From positions 1-44,291 of the forward strand of contig JAGHUK010000027.1 in assembly GCA_018064845.1 (NCBI GenBank): a DNA stretch of 44,291 nucleotides, in the 5' to 3' direction. Below the pieces are notes generated by a model. That model was not told where the DNA came from. It saw only the letters and a list, made by a program, of their open reading frames with translations, and made no database searches. Origin of the DNA: Candidatus Hennigella equi. GTDB taxonomy: Bacteria > Bacillota_I > Bacilli_A > Mycoplasmatales > Mycoplasmoidaceae. A program made the position numbers and the translations under genes. Below, one piece after another: positions 19,264 through 31,613 of the stretch (positions are counted from its first letter, which is position 1; each line of letters opens with the position of its first letter).

Positions 19264-19881
19264 ATGAAAAATAAGTTGATCATTGTAGCAGGTTGTTCTG
19301 GTTCAGGCAAATCTACAGTTTCTTCTAAAATTAAACAAAGTTTTGGTGAAAAAAAAGCCCAAATTATCTGCATGGATCGTTTTTACAAAGTCAATGCATC
19401 TAAGATGCCTAAGGTTAAAAAAACAGGTCATGCTAACTATGATCACCCTAACTCTTTTGATTGAGTTCTATTAAGAAAATGTCTAAGATCTTTGCTTAAT
19501 GATAAACCAACAAAAGTTCCAGTTTATGATTACACAATTCATTCTAGAAAGAAAGAATTAGAATTAATTAAACCAACAAGAATTATTATTTTTGAAGGTT
19601 TTTTGGCTCTATATGACAAAGTCTTTAATGACATGGCAGAACTAAAAGTCTATGTTGATACTTCTTTAGAAAAATGTTTTCGAAGACGTTTGCAACGAGA
19701 CAAAAAACAACGTAAAAGAACCGAAAAATCTATTAGGATACAATGGAATGAATCTGTTGTTCCAATGTTTAACAAATATGTTAAGCCTAATATAAAAGTA
19801 GCAGACTTTTTATTGCCTTGAGAGAGAAAAAACACAAAAAGTTTGAATTATTTAATTGCAGCAATAAAAGCAAAAATGTAG
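19264..19881 (+). CDS. udk: Uridine kinase
   Basis: Uridine kinase phosphorylates uridine and cytidine for pyrimidine salvage, which mollicutes depend on. The 205-residue product has the P-loop GCSGSGKST at about residues 10-18. MDRFYKVNASKM follows, then YDHPNSFDWVLL (the nucleoside-binding region, with TGA as Trp) and FEGFLALYD. The RRRLQRDKKQRKR stretch fits the lid region. The predicted RNA starts at or next to the ATG. tkt follows after 12 nt. Confidence 0.9.
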
Positions 19882-19893
19882 GACAGGTAAGTT

Positions 19894-21861
19894 ATGAAAA
19901 GAAGACCAAAAATAGATCAAAAATTAGCCGCAAACACTTTAAGAGTGTTAGCTGCCGCAGCTATAACGAAAGCGAAATCAGGACACCCTGGCATTGCTTT
20001 AGGTGCTGCTGAAATAATGTATGAATTATTTGCTAACCAAATGAATACTAGTCCTGTCATTGGTAACTATTTTAATAGAGACAGATTTGTTTTATCTGCT
20101 GGTCATGGTAGTAGCTTACTATATGCAACTATGTTGCTTTGTGGTTATAAGGGCATCAACATGAATGACCTTAAACACTTTAGACAAATAGATTCTAGAA
20201 CACCAGGACATCCAGAACCAAGTTTATTGCGTGGCGTTGAAGTTTCTTCAGGCCCTTTAGGCCAAGGTATAGCAATGGCTGTCGGAATGGCTATAGCAAG
20301 CCAAAAAATGGCTGATTTGGTTAATACACCAACAACTAAACTAATCAACAACTACACATATTGTTTGTTTGGCGATGGATGTTTTGAAGAAGGCATTAGT
20401 TACGAAGCCATTGCTGTAGCAGGAAGATTGAAACTAAATAGATTAATCATGATTTATGATTACAATTCAATTCAACTTGATGGAAAAGTATCTGACTCAA
20501 CAACAATTAACACAACAAGATACTTTAAATCTATGGGTTGAAACGTAGTTATTTGTTTAGATGCGCATAATTTTAAGATGTTAAAATCTGCTTTTAGCAA
20601 AGCTAAGTTGTGTAAAAACAAACCAACAGTTATTTTGGCCAAAACAACAATTGGTTATGGTAGCGTTAACGCTAACACAAATAAATGTCATGGTAGTCCA
20701 TTGACTCCAGAGCAATTAGTAGAACTTAAAAAGACTTTAAAGTTTAACTACGATGACTTTACAATACCAGCAAGTTTAAATGGTGTTGCAAAATATGTAG
20801 CAGATCGTACAGAAAAGAAAGTTATTGAATTCAATAACAAGTTAACAAGACTTGAAAGATCAAATCCAGATTTATACAAGAAGATTATTGATATCGTTAT
20901 TCGTAAGAAATTTAATTTTAATCATAGATGATTCGATCCAGCATCATTCCCTGAAAAGGAATCAACAAGAAAAGTTTGTGGTAACTTATTCCAAGCCGTT
21001 GCACAAAATAACCAAAATCTTATTTGTTCAATTGCTGACTTATCATCATCTACAATGATGAAAGTAAAAGATTCAACAAAGATAACAGCTAAAGATTGAG
21101 AAGGTCAAAACCTAGATTGTGGTGTTAGAGAGTTTGCAATGTCAGCAATCAACAATGGTATTGTTGCTTATGGAGCAATGAAAGCTATTGGTTCAACATT
21201 CATGAGCTTTAGTGACTACAACAAGGCGGCAATAAGACTAGCTGCCATCAGCCAAATTCCATCAATTAATATTTACTCACACGACTCAATTACTGTAGGT
21301 GAAGATGGACCAACTCATCAACCAATTGAACAACTTTGATCATTGCGTTTGATTCCAAACCACATGGTCTTTAGACCAACAAGTTCAATTGATATGGTTA
21401 TTGCTTTTGAACAAGCATTTAATTCAAAGAAAACACCTGTAACAATCATTACAAGTCGTGCAGCATTTAATCAAGTTAATGTAAGTTATGAGACTGCATG
21501 AAAAGGTGCTTACATTGTTAGAAGTGATAGTAATCACAAAGTTACTTTATATGCTTCAGGAAGTGAATTGCCTTTAGCTTTAGATGTAGCAAAGAAGCTA
21601 TCAGTTCCTTCAAGAGTTGTTGCAGTTAACTCATTAGAATTATTTAATAGACAAAGCAAAAAATACAAAGATACAATCTTTGATGATAAGAAAAAAGTAT
21701 CTGTTGAGTTTGGATCAACAACTCCATGATATAAATATGTAGACCTAGCAATTGGAGTAGATAGTTTTGGCATCTCTGGTAAACCAGAGGATGTCCAAAA
21801 ACGTCTTGGCTTAACATCTGGCCAAATTGCAGGAAAAATAAATAGATGATTAGAAAAGTAA
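19894..21861 (+). CDS. tkt: Transketolase
   Basis: Transketolase moves two-carbon units between sugar phosphates and in mollicutes links glycolysis to pentose phosphates. The 655-residue product has AITKAKSGHPGIALGAAEI near residue 24 and the thiamine-diphosphate motif starting GDGCFEEG and ending NSI (pattern GDG to N). The central-domain segment HDSITVGEDGPTHQPIEQL contains the catalytic Glu, His and Asp region. Two or three in-frame TGA codons per domain read as Trp. It is coupled with udk upstream and a UPF0154 gene 12 nt downstream. Confidence 0.94.
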
Positions 21862-21873
21862 AGGAGAAATAAT

Positions 21874-22104
21874 ATGTCAACAGGAGCAATTATAGGATTA
21901 GCAATAGGTGTAACAATCGCAGGATTAATTATTGGAATAATTATTGGTTTTGCAATCGGTCAAAAATACTTTAAGAAACAACTTAAAGAAAACCCACCTG
22001 TTACAAGAGAACAAATCAGAGCAATGTACCAACAAATGGGACGTACACCATCTGAAAGTCAAATTAACCAAGTAATGGAAGCAATGAAGAGACAACAAAA
22101 ATAA
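21874..22104 (+). CDS. UPF0154 (YneF-like) membrane protein
   Basis: A 76-residue protein with one N-terminal membrane helix (about residues 5-27, a run of Gly, Ile and Ala). A polar tail follows with the family-typical ENPPVTREQIRAMYQQMGRT and QINQVMEAMKRQ. This is the UPF0154 pattern found across Firmicutes and mollicutes; its function is unknown. The ribosome site is AAAGGAG. It lies between tkt and engB with gaps of 12 and 3 nt. Confidence 0.88.
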   Translation: MSTGAIIGLAIGVTIAGLIIGIIIGFAIGQKYFKKQLKENPPVTREQIRAMYQQMGRTPSESQINQVMEAMKRQQK

Positions 22105-22107
22105 TTC

Positions 22108-22680
22108 ATGGCTAAGTTTATTAAATCAGCAGATTGCGTCAATGCAATAGCTCTAGACGATCAAGTAGTTGAATTTTGCTTTGTAGGTAGAAGTAATGTA
22201 GGTAAATCTACATTAATCAATGCTCTAGCAAATGCAAGGATCGCACGAGTTTCAAAACAACCAGGACGAACACAATTAATCAATGTGTTTGATTTTGGAG
22301 ATTATAGAATTGTTGATTTACCAGGCTATGGATATGCACAAGTTTCTAAAGAAAAACATTTTGAAATTAATCAAATGTTAGTTGATTACATTTCTAATCG
22401 TAGCAATTTATTTTGTGTCTTTTTAATTTGTGATTTAGCTCACATCTCAAAGTTAGATGTGGATGTTTACAAGAACATTACTAAACGTTTTGCTAACGTT
22501 TATGTAGTGTTAAATAAATCTGACAAATTAGCTAATTCATACTTTGACAACAATAAACACAAAATCGCTAAGGAATTAGGTTGTCCAGTACCAAATCTTA
22601 TTCCCGTGAGCGCATTTAAGAAATTAAATATTTCTTATATAAAAAGATTAATGAATATCTTAACGAAGAAGTTAAAATAA
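22108..22680 (+). CDS. engB: Ribosome biogenesis GTPase EngB/YsxC
   Basis: EngB (YsxC/YihA) helps assemble the large ribosomal subunit. The 190-residue product has G1 GRSNVGKST near residue 28, the QPGRTQ switch I, G3 DLPGYGYA, G4 NKSD and G5 SAFK. There is no visible ribosome site, and the ATG is 3 nt after the previous stop, so translation probably depends on the gene before it. The valS ATG follows after 4 nt. Confidence 0.94.
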   Translation: MAKFIKSADCVNAIALDDQVVEFCFVGRSNVGKSTLINALANARIARVSKQPGRTQLINVFDFGDYRIVDLPGYGYAQVSKEKHFEINQMLVDYISNRSNLFCVFLICDLAHISKLDVDVYKNITKRFANVYVVLNKSDKLANSYFDNNKHKIAKELGCPVPNLIPVSAFKKLNISYIKRLMNILTKKLK

Positions 22681-22684
22681 GTCT

Positions 22685-25255
22685 ATGGCGAAGATAGACA
22701 GCAAGAAATATAACCCTGCCTATGTTGAAGCAAGGGTTAAAGAATTATTAAAAAATAAGGATTTTTATGAGTACCATAAATACTCTAAGCGTCCAAACTT
22801 TTCAATTGTTTTACCACCTCCAAACATTACAGGTAAGTTACACCTAGGTCATGCTTGGGATGCAAGTTTACAAGATGCAATTATTAGATATAAACACTTA
22901 CAAGGTTTTAATACCTTGTGAGTTTCTGGCATGGACCATGCTAGTATTGCAACTCAAACTAAATATGAAAAACTTTTAAAAGAAACCGAAGGAAAATCAA
23001 GATTTGATTTTACTAGACAAGAATTTCTAAATAAATTGAGCACTTGATCTAATGAACAAAGACAATTCATTGCTAAGCAATGAGATAGTTTGAATCTAGC
23101 ATTAAGTCTAAAAAGCCAATGCTTTACAATGGATGAACATGTTCATCAAGCATGTATGGAATGGTTTGTAGATGCCTACAAACAAGGTCTAATTTATCAA
23201 GACTATAAATTGGTTAATTGAGATACTCAATTACAAACAGCCATCTCAGATATTGAAGTAATTTATAAAGAAACAAATTCTAAGATGTACTACTTTAAGT
23301 ATTACTTACAAGATGATTATCGTTTCCTAACTGTAGCAACAACAAGACCAGAAACTATGTTTGGTGACTGTTGCTTAGTAATTAACCCTAAAGATCAACA
23401 TAATGCTAAATATATTGGTAGAACGGCAATTAACCCTGCTAATGGTAAACCATTACCAATTATTGGTGATGAATATGTTGAATTAGGGTTTGGTACAGGA
23501 ATCATGAAATGTACTCCTGCTCATGACTTTAATGACTATAACTTAGCAAAGAAACATCACATTGTTCTTTACAAGAACGTTATGAATCCAAATGGCACAA
23601 TGAATATTGAAGCTGTTGACTTTAAAGGTGATTCATACAACATGTTAACAGTTAAAGAAGCTAGACAAAGATTAGTTGAAGCTTTACAAGCTGATGGCAA
23701 GGTGGCAAAGATCGAAGATATTGTAAACAATATTGGTTACTCCGAAAGAACCAATACAATCGTTGAACCATATATTTCTAAACAATGATTCGTAAGAATG
23801 CAACCTTTATGTAAGAAAATAATTGAAGCACAAAATAAAAATAAAGGTGTGGAATTTATTCCAGCTAGATTTAATGATGCATTACTAACATGATTAAATA
23901 ATATTCAAGATTGATGTATCTCAAGACAATTGTGATGGGGACACCAACTTCCTGTTTACTATAACAAGACAAATGGCAAAGTATTAGTTACTACTAAACC
24001 ACCTAAGGATAAGGACAAATGAGTACAAGATCCAGATGTTCTAGATACTTGATTCTCATCAGGTTTATGACCACTAGTTTGTACAAGCTGAAGAAAAGAT
24101 AAAAAATATAAAGATTTTTATCCAACTAGTTTACTAGTTACAGCTTATGATATCTTATTCTTCTGAATTGCTAGAATGATGACAATGTGTAATCATTGAA
24201 GCAAGAAGCTGCCATTTAACCAAGTATTAATCCATGGATTAATAAGAGATAGTCAAGGACGTAAGATGTCTAAGTCATTAGGCAATGGTGTAGATCCTAT
24301 GGATCTAATTGCTAAATATGGATCAGATGCTATGAAGATGTTCTTTACATCTTCTGCAACAATGGGTGAAGACCTTAGATTTAACGAAGAAAAGATCATA
24401 TATTATTGATCAGTATTAAATAAAATGTGAAACTCTTACAACCTAATCTCAGGACAAAGAGTTAAATTCACAACAAAGGATTTAAATCCTTTTGATTGTT
24501 GAATGCTTGATAAGTTGAACAAATTAATTGTTCAATTAACAGAACAATACAACAAATATGATTTCACTGTTGCTAACAAAGCATTGATTGATTGTTTCTG
24601 AAATGATTTCTGTAACCAATATCTTGAGTTCATCAAGATTAACCTAAATGATAAGAAGAAAGCAAAGAAGCAAAAAGCAGTAGCTCTTTTCATCTTTGAT
24701 GAATTCTTAAAGCTTTTCTACCCTATTGCTCCTGCAATAACAGATTATCTTTTCTATGAAATTAATCATAAGTACATTTGATTTACAAATGTAAAACCAT
24801 TAAAGATTAAATATGAATTTGATCGTACCTTAATTAAACACTTTGTAAACATTACAAACTCTTTAAGAGACTATCGTATTAAAAATGGTTTAAGTCGTAA
24901 GAATGAAATTGCCTTTGACTATGTAACAACAGATAAATTTAATTTAAATGAATTAAATAAGTTACTAGCAGCATTTGCTATTAAGGTTAACAACATTATT
25001 AATGTTAAACCAGAAAACACTACTGCTTTAGTAGTAGAAGATGGTATTATCTGCTTGCCTCAACAAGAAAATAAAACAGAAGATTTAGCTAAGCGATTAG
25101 AAGTCGTTGAATTTGAAATCAAACGTGCCCAAGGCATGCTAAATAATGCTAATTTCGTTGCTAAGGCTCCAGCAGACAAGGTACAAGCAGAAAGAGACAA
25201 GCTAGCTAAATACGAAGCTGAGAAGCAACAAATTCTGCTTTCTTTAAACAAATAG
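22685..25255 (+). CDS. valS: Valyl-tRNA synthetase
   Basis: ValRS joins valine to tRNA-Val. The 856-residue class I enzyme begins with the [15 protein letters not shown] region (HIGH motif as HLGH). The editing domain lies at about residues 210-400 ([12 protein letters not shown], then [20 protein letters not shown]). The KMSKS loop is RKMSKSLGN near residue 525. The anticodon-binding region follows, and a C-terminal coiled coil (about 795-850, [20 protein letters not shown]) is the usual ValRS arm. Many TGA codons are Trp, including paired ones in RQLWWGHQLP. It ends the udk operon. Confidence 0.96.
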
Positions 25256-25268
25256 ATTTTGCTTCGCC

Positions 25269-25274
25269 TATAAT
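25269..25274 (+). promoter_or_regulatory. -10 box of the Cys-rich peptide gene
   Basis: TATAAT just after the valS stop. The start is expected near 25281, leaving a 20-nt leader with GAGGAG. Confidence 0.6.
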
Positions 25275-25301
25275 AAAAATATATAAAAGAGGAGAAACAC
25301 A

Positions 25302-25385
25302 ATGGCTTGCAAAAAGACTAAAAAAACAGCAAAGAAATCTGGCAAATGTGGTTGCGGATGCTGCTGTGGTAAAAAAAGAAAATAG
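25302..25385 (+). CDS. 27-residue Cys-rich basic peptide
   Basis: This tiny gene has a clear layout of its own: TATAAT at 25269, the strong ribosome site GAGGAG 8 nt before the ATG, the coding part, and a terminator that starts at the stop codon. The product MACKKTKKTAKKSGK then CGCGCCCGKKRK contains six Cys (residues 3, 16, 18, 20, 21, 22) and eleven Lys or Arg. There is no signal peptide. A CxCxCCC cluster flanked by Lys recalls metallothionein-like or nucleic-acid-associated small proteins, but no family is recognised. It could bind zinc, copper or an iron-sulphur cluster; this is inference. Confidence 0.75.
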   Translation: MACKKTKKTAKKSGKCGCGCCCGKKRK

Positions 25386-25394
25386 GGATTAACC

Positions 25395-25403
<9 letters not shown>
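25380..25403. terminator. Bidirectional terminator between the Cys-rich gene and dnaK
   Basis: AAATAGGG, loop ATTAA, CCCTATTT, then Ts. It overlaps the stop codons of both convergent genes. Confidence 0.85.
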
Positions 25404-27212
<1,809 letters not shown>

Positions 27213-27239
27213 TTAGCACTCTCACCAAAAAAGTGCTAA
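27213..27239. promoter_or_regulatory. CIRCE operator (HrcA binding site), one arm imperfect
   Basis: TTAGCACTC, 9-nt spacer, AAGTGCTAA. The consensus is TTAGCACTC-N9-GAGTGCTAA, so only the first base of the right arm differs. It overlaps the dnaK promoter, which fits heat-shock repression by HrcA. Confidence 0.9.
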
Positions 27240-27315
27240 TTTGTAAAATTTTATATACTCAATTTATTGAGTTAATATAACAAAAAACCTCAAAAAAACT
27301 CTTTTTCTTTTTATA

Positions 27316-27321
27316 TATAAT
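27316..27321 (+). promoter_or_regulatory. -10 box of the 27367 lipoprotein
   Basis: TATAAT with a predicted leader of about 39 nt. The leader contains CCCT-CGTA-AGGG (a small hairpin) and AAAAGAG as a weak ribosome site. Confidence 0.5.
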
Positions 27322-27366
27322 ACCCCTCGTAAGGGCGAATAGACCGTTACAGAAAAGAGTTAAAAT

Positions 27367-28089
27367 ATGAAAAAAACAACAATTTTATTACCATTAGCAA
27401 CCATTGGTAGTGTTGCAGCAATTGCTACACCATTAATGACATCTTGTAATGGTGGTTCATTCCATTTAGAACACGAACACGATGGAAGCAAACCTTTTGT
27501 TCCTGAAACACAAAGAAAATCAGGAACTGCGTATGCATTAGATGCAACAGTTGATTATTTAACTGATGTTAAAAACAATAAAAAAATAATGGCCGAAGAT
27601 CTAATCTATAGATTTGATGATGCTGTTCGTCCTGGTGAAACGTTAAAAAAATTAACAGTTAATATTAACAATATCAATCCAAAAGAAAGAAAATGTTCTT
27701 TTGATATCCAATTAGATATTGATGTTCAAATTGGTGAAACTGAAGATAAGTATGAATTATCAATTAAATATGAAGTAAAGAATTTAGGATTCTTACTTCA
27801 ATATGATGATGCTGATACTGTAAAGAAATGAATATTCGCCCCAGCAGCTTATATGTTATATGCTGACTTAGAGGATTTTGGTCGTGAAGCTAACATGGTT
27901 CGTTATTTACAAGCACATCATGACTGAAGTGCGACAGTAACACAAATTACACCATGAGATGAGGCTGCATTTACTTGAAATAGTAAAAGTGATTGAGCTG
28001 ACCTTTATGAAGCAATGAATTATGTCTTCAATGATATCTTGCGGTACTCACCGTACTATTTCCAAAATGTTGCTCCTGTAACAAAATAG
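27367..28089 (+). CDS. Hypothetical lipoprotein
   Basis: A 240-residue protein. Signal MKKTTILLPLATIGSVAAI, then lipobox MTSC (Cys near residue 27). The mature part begins with a His/Glu/Asp stretch (HLEHEHDGSK), then beta-rich segments (TVNINNINPKERKCSFDIQL) and a Trp-rich end (TGA codons). No family is recognised. It has its own promoter and ends at a bidirectional terminator shared with rluD. The HLEHEHD stretch could bind a metal, but that is weak evidence. Confidence 0.8.
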
Positions 28090-28096
28090 GAACAAA

Positions 28097-28120
28097 AAAA
28101 ATAGGCACACGCCTATTTTT
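28097..28120. terminator. Bidirectional terminator between the lipoprotein and the RluD-type gene
   Basis: AAAAATAGGC, loop ACAC, GCCTATTTTT. The stop codon of the minus-strand gene is inside the stem. Confidence 0.85.
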
Positions 28121-28997
28121 TATTTACTAAACTCATAAATGTTCGATCTGGTTTAGCTTCAAAGGTCATAACTTTATTTGTGACTGGATGAATAAAATGA
28201 ATTTTAGCAGCATGAAGATATTGACCATATTCAGGTTTAGCTTCTACCTGTCCATATAGTTCATCATTATAGATAGGATGATTAATGTATTTAAGATGAA
28301 CACGGATTTGATGTGTTCTTCCTGTTTCTAGAATACATTCCACATAAGCTAAATCATCTTTTAGATTTTTAATTAGATTTACTTTAGTAATCGCTTCTTT
28401 AGCTTTATAGCTATCAGAAACAATCATTTTCATACTTCCATCCTTAGCTCTCATAATGGGAGCTTTAATAATTAAATGATTGTTTGTAAAGTGCCCATGA
28501 CAGATAGCCACATAACTTCTAAACAAAGTTTTATCTACAAGTTGTGCTTGTAGTTCGTTTAAGATTGTTAGACTCTTTGCAACAACTAACAAGCCTGAAG
28601 TGTTTTTATCTAAACGATGAACAATTCCAGGTCTTACTTTATCATTGCTAAATCTACCAAGATAAGCAATTAAACGATTAGCTACTGTATCCTGTTCATT
28701 AAATGTTGTTGGATGAACCAATAAACCTTTTGGTTTATTAATAACCATTAGATATGCATCTTCATAAATAATATTTAATGGTTTCTTGCTTGGTTTTAAA
28801 TCAATGCTAATAAGATTAGCTTCTTGTTTAGCTTCTTTCTTTGTTGTTACCTTATCAGTTGGTTTAACAAGATAACCTTGCTTATCAATAACAACCTTGT
28901 TAACACTAACAAGACCATTTTTAATTAAATCAATAGCTTTAGTACGAGAACAACCAAGCTTCTCTACCAAATACTTATCTAATCTAATGTTGTCCAT
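28113..28997 (-). CDS. RluA/RluD-family pseudouridine synthase
   Basis: This 294-residue enzyme isomerises uridine to pseudouridine, most likely in 23S rRNA. An S4 RNA-binding domain (about residues 3-55, with CSRTKAIDLIKNGLVSVN) precedes the catalytic domain. The active-site motif GIVHRLDKNTSGLLV near residue 123 contains the catalytic Asp, and GRTHQIRVHLKYINHPI is the later family motif. The S4 domain and length favour the RluD/YlyB type, but the target site cannot be read from sequence. The start overlaps the end of lspA by 14 nt; lspA-rluD pairs are common in Firmicutes. Confidence 0.93.
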   Translation of the reverse strand: MDNIRLDKYLVEKLGCSRTKAIDLIKNGLVSVNKVVIDKQGYLVKPTDKVTTKKEAKQEANLISIDLKPSKKPLNIIYEDAYLMVINKPKGLLVHPTTFNEQDTVANRLIAYLGRFSNDKVRPGIVHRLDKNTSGLLVVAKSLTILNELQAQLVDKTLFRSYVAICHGHFTNNHLIIKAPIMRAKDGSMKMIVSDSYKAKEAITKVNLIKNLKDDLAYVECILETGRTHQIRVHLKYINHPIYNDELYGQVEAKPEYGQYLHAAKIHFIHPVTNKVMTFEAKPDRTFMSLVNKK

Positions 28998-29541
28998 CTT
29001 TTTCCTTTTTGTTTTCTCTAACAGATTGAATAATTACTAGAGTAATGTAACTAATTACAAATCCAAAGATTCCTACCACAACAAACATATCTGGTCAGTT
29101 AAAGACTGGGAAGTCTTGTCAGAATCCAAATTGGAAATAATCTAGAACACAGTTTGTTCCACTAGCACCTCTTTGAATTAAGTTAAATAATCCACCAAAC
29201 ATTGCTAATGCTACAAAACTAGATGTAATTTTATCATGAGTTACTAATAGAAAAATAGCAAGCAGTAATATAAACATTACAGACTGTAATGCATATATTG
29301 CTGGATAGTTGCCCATTAATCCACCAAAACCTATACCATCATTTCACACAATATGAATGTATCAGAATTTATTTAAACCTATTTCTGTTCCTTCTGATAC
29401 ATTATGTAATCAGAAATAAAAAGATAAACTCATAATCAAAACTAGTACTAATGCAGCAGCTGCAATAATACCTTTTTGAATCAAAAGTTTTTTATTAAAA
29501 CAACTCTTGAAGTATTGTTGAATTTTACTTGTTTCAGCCAT
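28984..29541 (-). CDS. lspA: Lipoprotein signal peptidase LspA
   Basis: LspA cuts prolipoproteins before the lipidated Cys, which suits the many lipobox proteins in this window. The 185-residue product has four hydrophobic segments. The conserved blocks are WNDGIGFGGL near residue 67, GGLFNLIQRG near 115, VLDYFQFG near 130 and FPVFNWPD near 145. The two catalytic Asp (in VLDY and NWPD) are present. In the block that normally reads NLIDR the Asp is replaced by Gln (NLIQR). The length includes a long cytoplasmic N-terminus and a Lys-rich tail. Its -10 box overlaps that of the divergent gene at 29571. Confidence 0.9.
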
Positions 29542-29551
29542 AATATTAATT

Positions 29552-29561
29552 ATTATATAAT
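29552..29561. promoter_or_regulatory. Shared palindromic -10 region for lspA and the 29571 gene
   Basis: ATTATATAAT reads TATAAT on both strands, offset by 4 bp. It is 9 nt from the plus-strand ATG and 10 nt from the lspA ATG, so both RNAs would have leaders of only 2-4 nt. The two polymerases cannot occupy it together. Confidence 0.6.
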
Positions 29562-29570
29562 TTATACATT

Positions 29571-30317
29571 ATGAAAAGTCAATCAATATTTTTCGTACAT
29601 TCTACACACAAGACAAAAAGCTGATGAATGTTTTTGTCTGTGTTAGTTTTAGTATTTGTTCCTTTTCTAATTGTTTGATTATTATGTGGGGAATTTAATT
29701 TATTAAATAATGATTGACTTATAGCTAAAAATGCTAGTGTGTGACATGGGTATGTTACACAAGATAACATTAATCATTTGTTTGAAAGATATGGTAAGTA
29801 TGTTCAAGACCAAAATGTTTTGTTATCTGAATTACAAGAATATCTTGCTAATGGAAAACAAGGATCAATTAATGCTTACACTACATTCTTTAATCCTATT
29901 TTGCTAGCACCATTATTTGGATTATTAGCTTGAAGCGTTGGTTATCCAATTCTATTTAATGCTACTAAAGTATCTGGGCTAGATGTTTTACCATTTAGTA
30001 TTGGAATTGGTATCTTTATGTTGGTAACAATCATTAGTGGTTTGATTCCACAATGAGGACAAAACTTATTAGCAGTTTATTGATTAGTGAGAATAGTAAT
30101 AGCAGCACTATTAACATTTTTTACTTTTATTATTGCTAACTACTTTACAAATAAATATATTGCTAATAGACCATATGCAACAGACATTTTCTTTGGTTAC
30201 AAAACTATTGAAAAAGAAAATGCTTTAGCAAAAGAACAATTGAAAGAAAATCTTGATACATTTAAAAAACACAATGATCAAGATGAATCTTATGTTGAAA
30301 TAAAGGAAGGTGATTAA
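29571..30317 (+). CDS. Hypothetical membrane protein
   Basis: A 248-residue protein. Membrane segments are at about residues 20-43, 112-128, 138-160 and 170-192, with a polar loop of about 65 residues after the first. The C-terminal 45 residues are charged and probably cytoplasmic (KENALAKEQLKENLDTFKKH, a short coiled coil). Trp is unusually frequent, often from TGA, with SWWMF near the start. No family is recognised. obg starts 1 nt after the stop, so the two are co-translated. Confidence 0.75.
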
Positions 30318-30318
30318 T

Positions 30319-31608
30319 ATGCAATTTTCAGATGAATGTAGTTTATTAATCAAAGCAGGCAACGGTGGTAATGGTATTGTTGCTTGAAGAAGAGAAGCAC
30401 ACTATCCAGAAGGTGGACCTTATGGTGGTGAAGGCGGTAAGGGTGGAGATGTTATCATCATAGGAGATGAAAACATTAACTCATTATTTCATTTAAGATA
30501 CCAAAAGAAGATAGTAGCTGAATCTGGTCAAAACGGTCAAAATAAACAAATGGCTGGTAGAAATGGTCCTGACAAATATATTAAAGTTCCTGTAGGAACA
30601 CAAATCTTTGATAAGAAAACAGGAAAACTAATTATTGACATTCTTAAGGATAAACAAGAATTTGTTATTGCTAAAGGTGGTATTGGTGGCCATGGTAATG
30701 CTTTCTTTAAATCTTCATTTAATAAAGCTCCAACTTTATATGAAAATGGTGATAAAGGTGAAAGCATTGAAGTATCCATGAAATTAAAATTCATTGCAGA
30801 TATTGGTTTAGTAGGATTACCAAATGCAGGAAAATCAAGTTTAATTTCATGCTTATCAAACGCAAGACCAAAGATTGCAAATTATCAATTTACAACATTA
30901 ACTCCAGTATTAGGAACAATCAACTTTACTAAAGGTAAATCATTGGTAATGGCAGATATTCCTGGATTGATTGAGGGAGCAAGTGAAGGTGTAGGTCTAG
31001 GATTTGATTTCCTAAAACATATTGAAAGATGTCACATCCTTATTCATGTAATTTCATTAGATGAATTTGATCATGAGGACATTGTTCAAGCATACAAAAC
31101 AATTAATCTAGAACTTGATAAATACAATAAGTTATTGCTTAAAAAGCAAATGTTAATTGTTGCAAACAAATCTGATACCCCATCAGCTCAAACTCAATTA
31201 AAGAAACTTAAAAAAGTTTTAAAAAGAAAAGATACATTAGTTGTTGTTTCAGCAAAAGAAAAACAAAATCTTGAAGAATTGAAAACAAAAATACTTGAAT
31301 TGAACGACTCTTATTTAGAAGCTAAAAAAGCAACAGCTAAACAAGAAGCAGTAAAAGTTGTGGAAGTAAGACAAAAGAAATATATGCCTAAAACTTTTAC
31401 ATGAGAGCAAGATTCTGCTGGAAGATGAATCATTCATAGTGAATACTTAAGTTATTGACTATATAAGATTCCGCAAACAACCAAAGATAATATCTTTAGA
31501 TTTAATCAAAAATTAAATAATTGTAATATTGATGAAATCTTAAAAAAACATGGTGCAAAAGCCAAAGATACAATCATAATAGATAATATAGAATTTCAAT
31601 TGGATTAA
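30319..31608 (+). CDS. obg: GTPase Obg/CgtA
   Basis: Obg is an essential GTPase of ribosome assembly and stress signalling. The 429-residue product has the glycine-rich Obg domain (KAGNGGNGIVAWRREAHYP, then EGGPYGGEGGKGGDV). The G domain carries G1 GLPNAGKSS near residue 172, G3 DIPGLIEGA, G4 NKSD and G5 SAKE. A C-terminal OCT domain follows (about 355-429, FTWEQDSAGRWIIHSEYLSY), with Trp from TGA. The ribosome site is AAGGAAGG. nadE follows after 5 nt. Confidence 0.96.
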
Positions 31609-31613
31609 TAATT

